Of a DNA stretch of 64,000 bases, positions 60,275-64,000 are shown in pieces. This DNA comes from Agrococcus baldri (GTDB lineage: Bacteria; Actinomycetota; Actinomycetes; Actinomycetales; Microbacteriaceae). The position numbers and the translations under genes were made by a program. Position 1 is the stretch's first letter; each line of letters begins with the position of its first letter. Under the pieces are notes generated by a model. It was given only the letters and a program-made list of their open reading frames with translations, ran no database searches and had not been told where the DNA came from. The DNA lies in contig FOZN01000002.1 of the NCBI GenBank assembly GCA_900114805.1, positions 779,781 through 843,780 on the forward strand, given 5' to 3'.

Positions 60275-61614
60275 ATGACGATGGAGGCGACGATCGCCGG
60301 CGGACCGGTGCTCGAGCAGGTCAGGAGGCTGCGCACCGCTGTGCCCGGCCCCGCATCCCAGGCGATCCTGGAGCGCAAGCGGGCCGCGGTCGCGAGCGGC
60401 GTCGGCATGACGCTGCCCGTGTTCGTGACCGCTGCCGGCGGAGGGGTCATCGTCGACGCCGACGACAACTCGCTCATCGACCTAGGCTCCGGCATCGCCG
60501 TGACGAGCGTCGGCAACGCGCACCCGGGCGTGGTGGCCGCGGCGAGCGAGCAGCTCGCGCGCTTCACCCACACGTGCTTCACCGTCACCGGCTACGAGGG
60601 CTACGTCGACGTCTGCGAGGCGCTCAACCGCGTCACGCCCGGCGACTTCGCCAAGCGCAGCGCGCTGTTCAACTCCGGAGCCGAGGCGGTCGAGAACGCG
60701 ATAAAGATCGCCCGCTCCTACACGGGCCGGAGCACGGTCGTCGCGTTCGACCACGCCTACCACGGCCGCACGAACTTGACGATGGCGCTCACGGCGAAGT
60801 CGATGCCGTACAAGCGCGGCTTCGGCCCGTTCGCGGGCGAGGTCCACCGCGCGCCGCTGTCGTACCCGTTCCGCGACGGGCTCTCGGGCGAGGAAGCGGC
60901 CCGCATCGCCATCGAGCGCATCTCCCGCCAGTGCGAGCTCGACGACGTCGCCGCGATCATCATCGAGCCGATCCAGGGCGAGGGCGGCTTCATCGTGCCC
61001 GCCGACGGCTTCCTGCCGGCACTCGTTGCGTTCGCCCGCGAGCACGGCATCGTCTTCATCTCCGACGAGATCCAGACCGGCTTCGCGCGCACGGGCGCGA
61101 TGTTCGCGTCCGAGCACTTCGGCATCGAGCCCGACATCATCGTCACCGCCAAGGGCATCGCGGGCGGCCTGCCGCTCTCGGCCGTCACGGGCCGCGCCGA
61201 GATCATGGACGCCCCGCACGCGGGCGGCCTCGGCGGCACCTACGGCGGCAACCCCGTCGCGTGCGCCGCGGCGCTCGCCTCGATCGCCGCCTTCGAGGAC
61301 GGCCTGGTCGAGCGCGCGCAGGAGCTCGGCGGGCTCATGCTCGGCCGCCTCGCCGAGGCGCAGCGGGGTGACGCCCGCATCGGCGACGTGCGCGGCAAAG
61401 GCGCGATGATCGCGGTCGAGCTCGTCGACGCGGAGACGGGCAGGCCGGATGCGGCGCTCACGTCGCGCGTGGCGGCCGCGGCGCACGCGCAGGGCGTCGT
61501 CGTGCTCACCTGCGGCACCGACGGCAACGTCATCCGCCTCCTGCCGCCGCTCGCGATCGGCGACGACCTGCTGCGCGAGGGCCTCGAGGTGCTCGTCGAC
61601 GCGCTGGCCGCAGC

Positions 61615-61618
<4 letters not shown>
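60275..61618 (+). CDS. gabT: 4-aminobutyrate aminotransferase
   Basis: 447-residue class III aminotransferase moving the amino group of GABA (or a related omega-amine) to 2-oxoglutarate, giving succinate semialdehyde and glutamate. Motifs: NSGAEAVENAIKIARSYTGRSTVVAFDHAYHGRTNLTMALTAK, IIEPIQGEGGFIVP, FISDEIQTGFARTG (PLP ring Asp) and the Schiff-base lysine in IIVTAKGIAGGLPLSAVTGR, then GGTYGGNPVACAAAL. ATG 60275 has AGGAGG at seven-base spacing. It is first of three coupled genes with glutamate dehydrogenase and an aldehyde dehydrogenase, which would recycle glutamate and oxidise the semialdehyde. Putrescine- or ornithine-type substrates are possible alternatives. Confidence 0.93.
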
Positions 61619-62876
<1,258 letters not shown>

Positions 62877-62880
<4 letters not shown>

Positions 62881-64000
62881 CCGACACGATGATCGACAGC
62901 GAGAGCCAGGTGCTCGAGTCCGTCCACGGCCAGCTGTTCATCGGCGGCGAGTGGATCGACGGCGAGCAGGGCACGATCGACGTGCGCGACCCCGCGACGG
63001 GCGAGGTCATCAAGCAGATCGCCAATGGCTCGGTCGAGGACGGCGTGCGCGCACTCGACGCCGCGGTCGACGCGCAGGAGGCCTGGGGTCGCACGCCCGC
63101 GCGCGTGCGCGGCGAGATCCTGCGCAAGGCCTTCGACCTGCTGCAGGAGCGCAAGGAGGAGTTCGCGCTCCTCATGACGATGGAGATGGGCAAGCCGCTC
63201 GCCGAGGCGCGCGGGGAGGTCGCGTACGGCGGCGAGTTCCTGCGCTGGTTCTCGGAGGAGGCGGTGCGCATCGACGGCCGGTACACGATGACCCCGGAGG
63301 GCACCGGCCAGATGATCGTCACGCACCGCCCCGTCGGTCCGTGCTTCCTCATCACCCCGTGGAACTTCCCGCTCGCGATGGCCACCCGCAAGCTCGGCCC
63401 CGCGCTCGCCGCCGGCTGCACCGCGGTCGTCAAGCCCGCGACGCTCACGCCGCTGACGACGCTCGCGCTCGTCGCGCTGCTCGAAGAGGCCGGGCTGCCC
63501 AAGGGTGTCGTCAACGTCATCACCACGAAGTCGACCGGGGCGCTCTCGGAGAGGCTGCTCGCCGACCCGCGCCTGCGCAAGGTCTCGTTCACGGGCTCGA
63601 CCCCGGTGGGCGTCAACCTGCTGAAGCAGGCCGCGAACAACGTGCTGAAGGCGTCGATGGAGCTCGGCGGCAACGCGCCCTTCGTGGTGTTCGAGGACGC
63701 GGATCTCGACAAGGCCGTGGAGGGCGCGCTGCTGGCGAAGTTCCGCAACATCGGCCAGGCCTGCACCGCCGCCAACCGCTTCATCGTGCACGAGTCGGTC
63801 GCCGACGAGTTCGCGCAGCGCATCGGCGACGCCGTCAAGGCGATGAAGGTCGGCCGCGGCACCGAGGACGGCGTGAACATCGGCCCGCTGGTCGAGGACA
63901 AGGCCGTCGACAACGCCGTGCGCCTGGTGGACGCGGCCGTCGCCGACGGCGCGACGCTCGTCGCCGGAGGCAAGGCGATCGACGGCCCCGGCTCCTTCTT
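62877..64000 (+). CDS. gabD: NAD(P)-dependent aldehyde dehydrogenase, probably succinate-semialdehyde dehydrogenase; 3' end off the window
   Basis: The open frame begins at GTG 62877, overlapping the gdh stop (GTGA), and runs off the right edge after about 374 codons. Motifs: QLFIGGEWIDGEQGTIDVRDPATGEVI, VGPCFLITPWNFPLAMATRKLGPALAAGCTAVVKPATLTPL (cofactor Asn and Lys), VSFTGSTPVGVNLL, MELGGNAPFVVFEDADLDKAVEGAL (general base Glu) and NIGQACTAANRF (nucleophile Cys). These match GabD/SSADH. Position after gabT and gdh makes oxidation of succinate semialdehyde to succinate the likely role. Confidence 0.93.

Overview
The window is 64 kb of chromosome from a very GC-rich Gram-positive bacterium, most likely an actinobacterium of the Microbacteriaceae type. 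The evidence is the strong G/C third-position bias, many GTG starts, TANNNT boxes six or seven bases before start codons (leaderless transcripts), and the gene repertoire (GlgX/TreY, LmeA-like DUF2993 protein, PoxB, PucR and Lrp regulators). I see no phage, insertion sequence, integrase, CRISPR array or rRNA. One tRNA-Gly(CCC) is present.

Layout. 1-4.6 kb: the 3' end of etfA, a cytochrome-b-like membrane protein with a long repeat-bearing Ala/Pro tail, a TauE/SafE permease and a small membrane protein. 4.6-9.2 kb: a self-contained cassette of lower-GC codon usage (polar amino-acid ABC transporter, GntR regulator, arginase/agmatinase-family hydrolase). It has its own promoter, a palindromic operator and a strong terminator hairpin, and probably handles a guanidino compound. 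9.3-18.8 kb: MarR-MFS efflux pair, two paralogous phosphotransferase-like genes bracketing a histidine kinase/response regulator pair, and an LLM flavin enzyme - FMN reductase - MarR operon. 19-27.5 kb: FAD amine oxidase flanked by two copies of a hairpin repeat, MFS, PoxB, UraA, a damaged GNAT gene and a second TPP enzyme. 27.7-41.7 kb: short UvrA-like ABC protein, TetR with its target hydrolase and twin operators, a second hydrolase, Cys-containing HTH regulator with DoxX, lipoate ligase, TerC, tRNA-Gly, LmeA-like protein, GNAT with a leader peptide, EamA exporter, YbaK deacylase and VOC protein. 41.7-46.8 kb: glgX-treY plus a small membrane protein; treZ is absent here. 46.8-64 kb: a nitrogen-compound catabolic region with two amidohydrolases, two MHS-type transporters, two M20 peptidases, ornithine cyclodeaminase, GABA aminotransferase, glutamate dehydrogenase and a semialdehyde dehydrogenase cut by the right edge. 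Three different regulators (LysR, a tandem Lrp, PucR) accompany it.

How the parts work together. The last 17 kb reads as uptake, deacylation/deamidation and oxidation of amino-acid or polyamine derivatives to proline, glutamate and succinate. The 4.6-9.2 kb cassette could supply related guanidino-derived nitrogen. The most unusual non-coding signals are long intergenic hairpins. Two of them (18895-18953 and 20302-20368) are clearly homologous and share a compensatory base-pair change. There are also repeat arrays, several well-formed operators and two candidate short leader ORFs.
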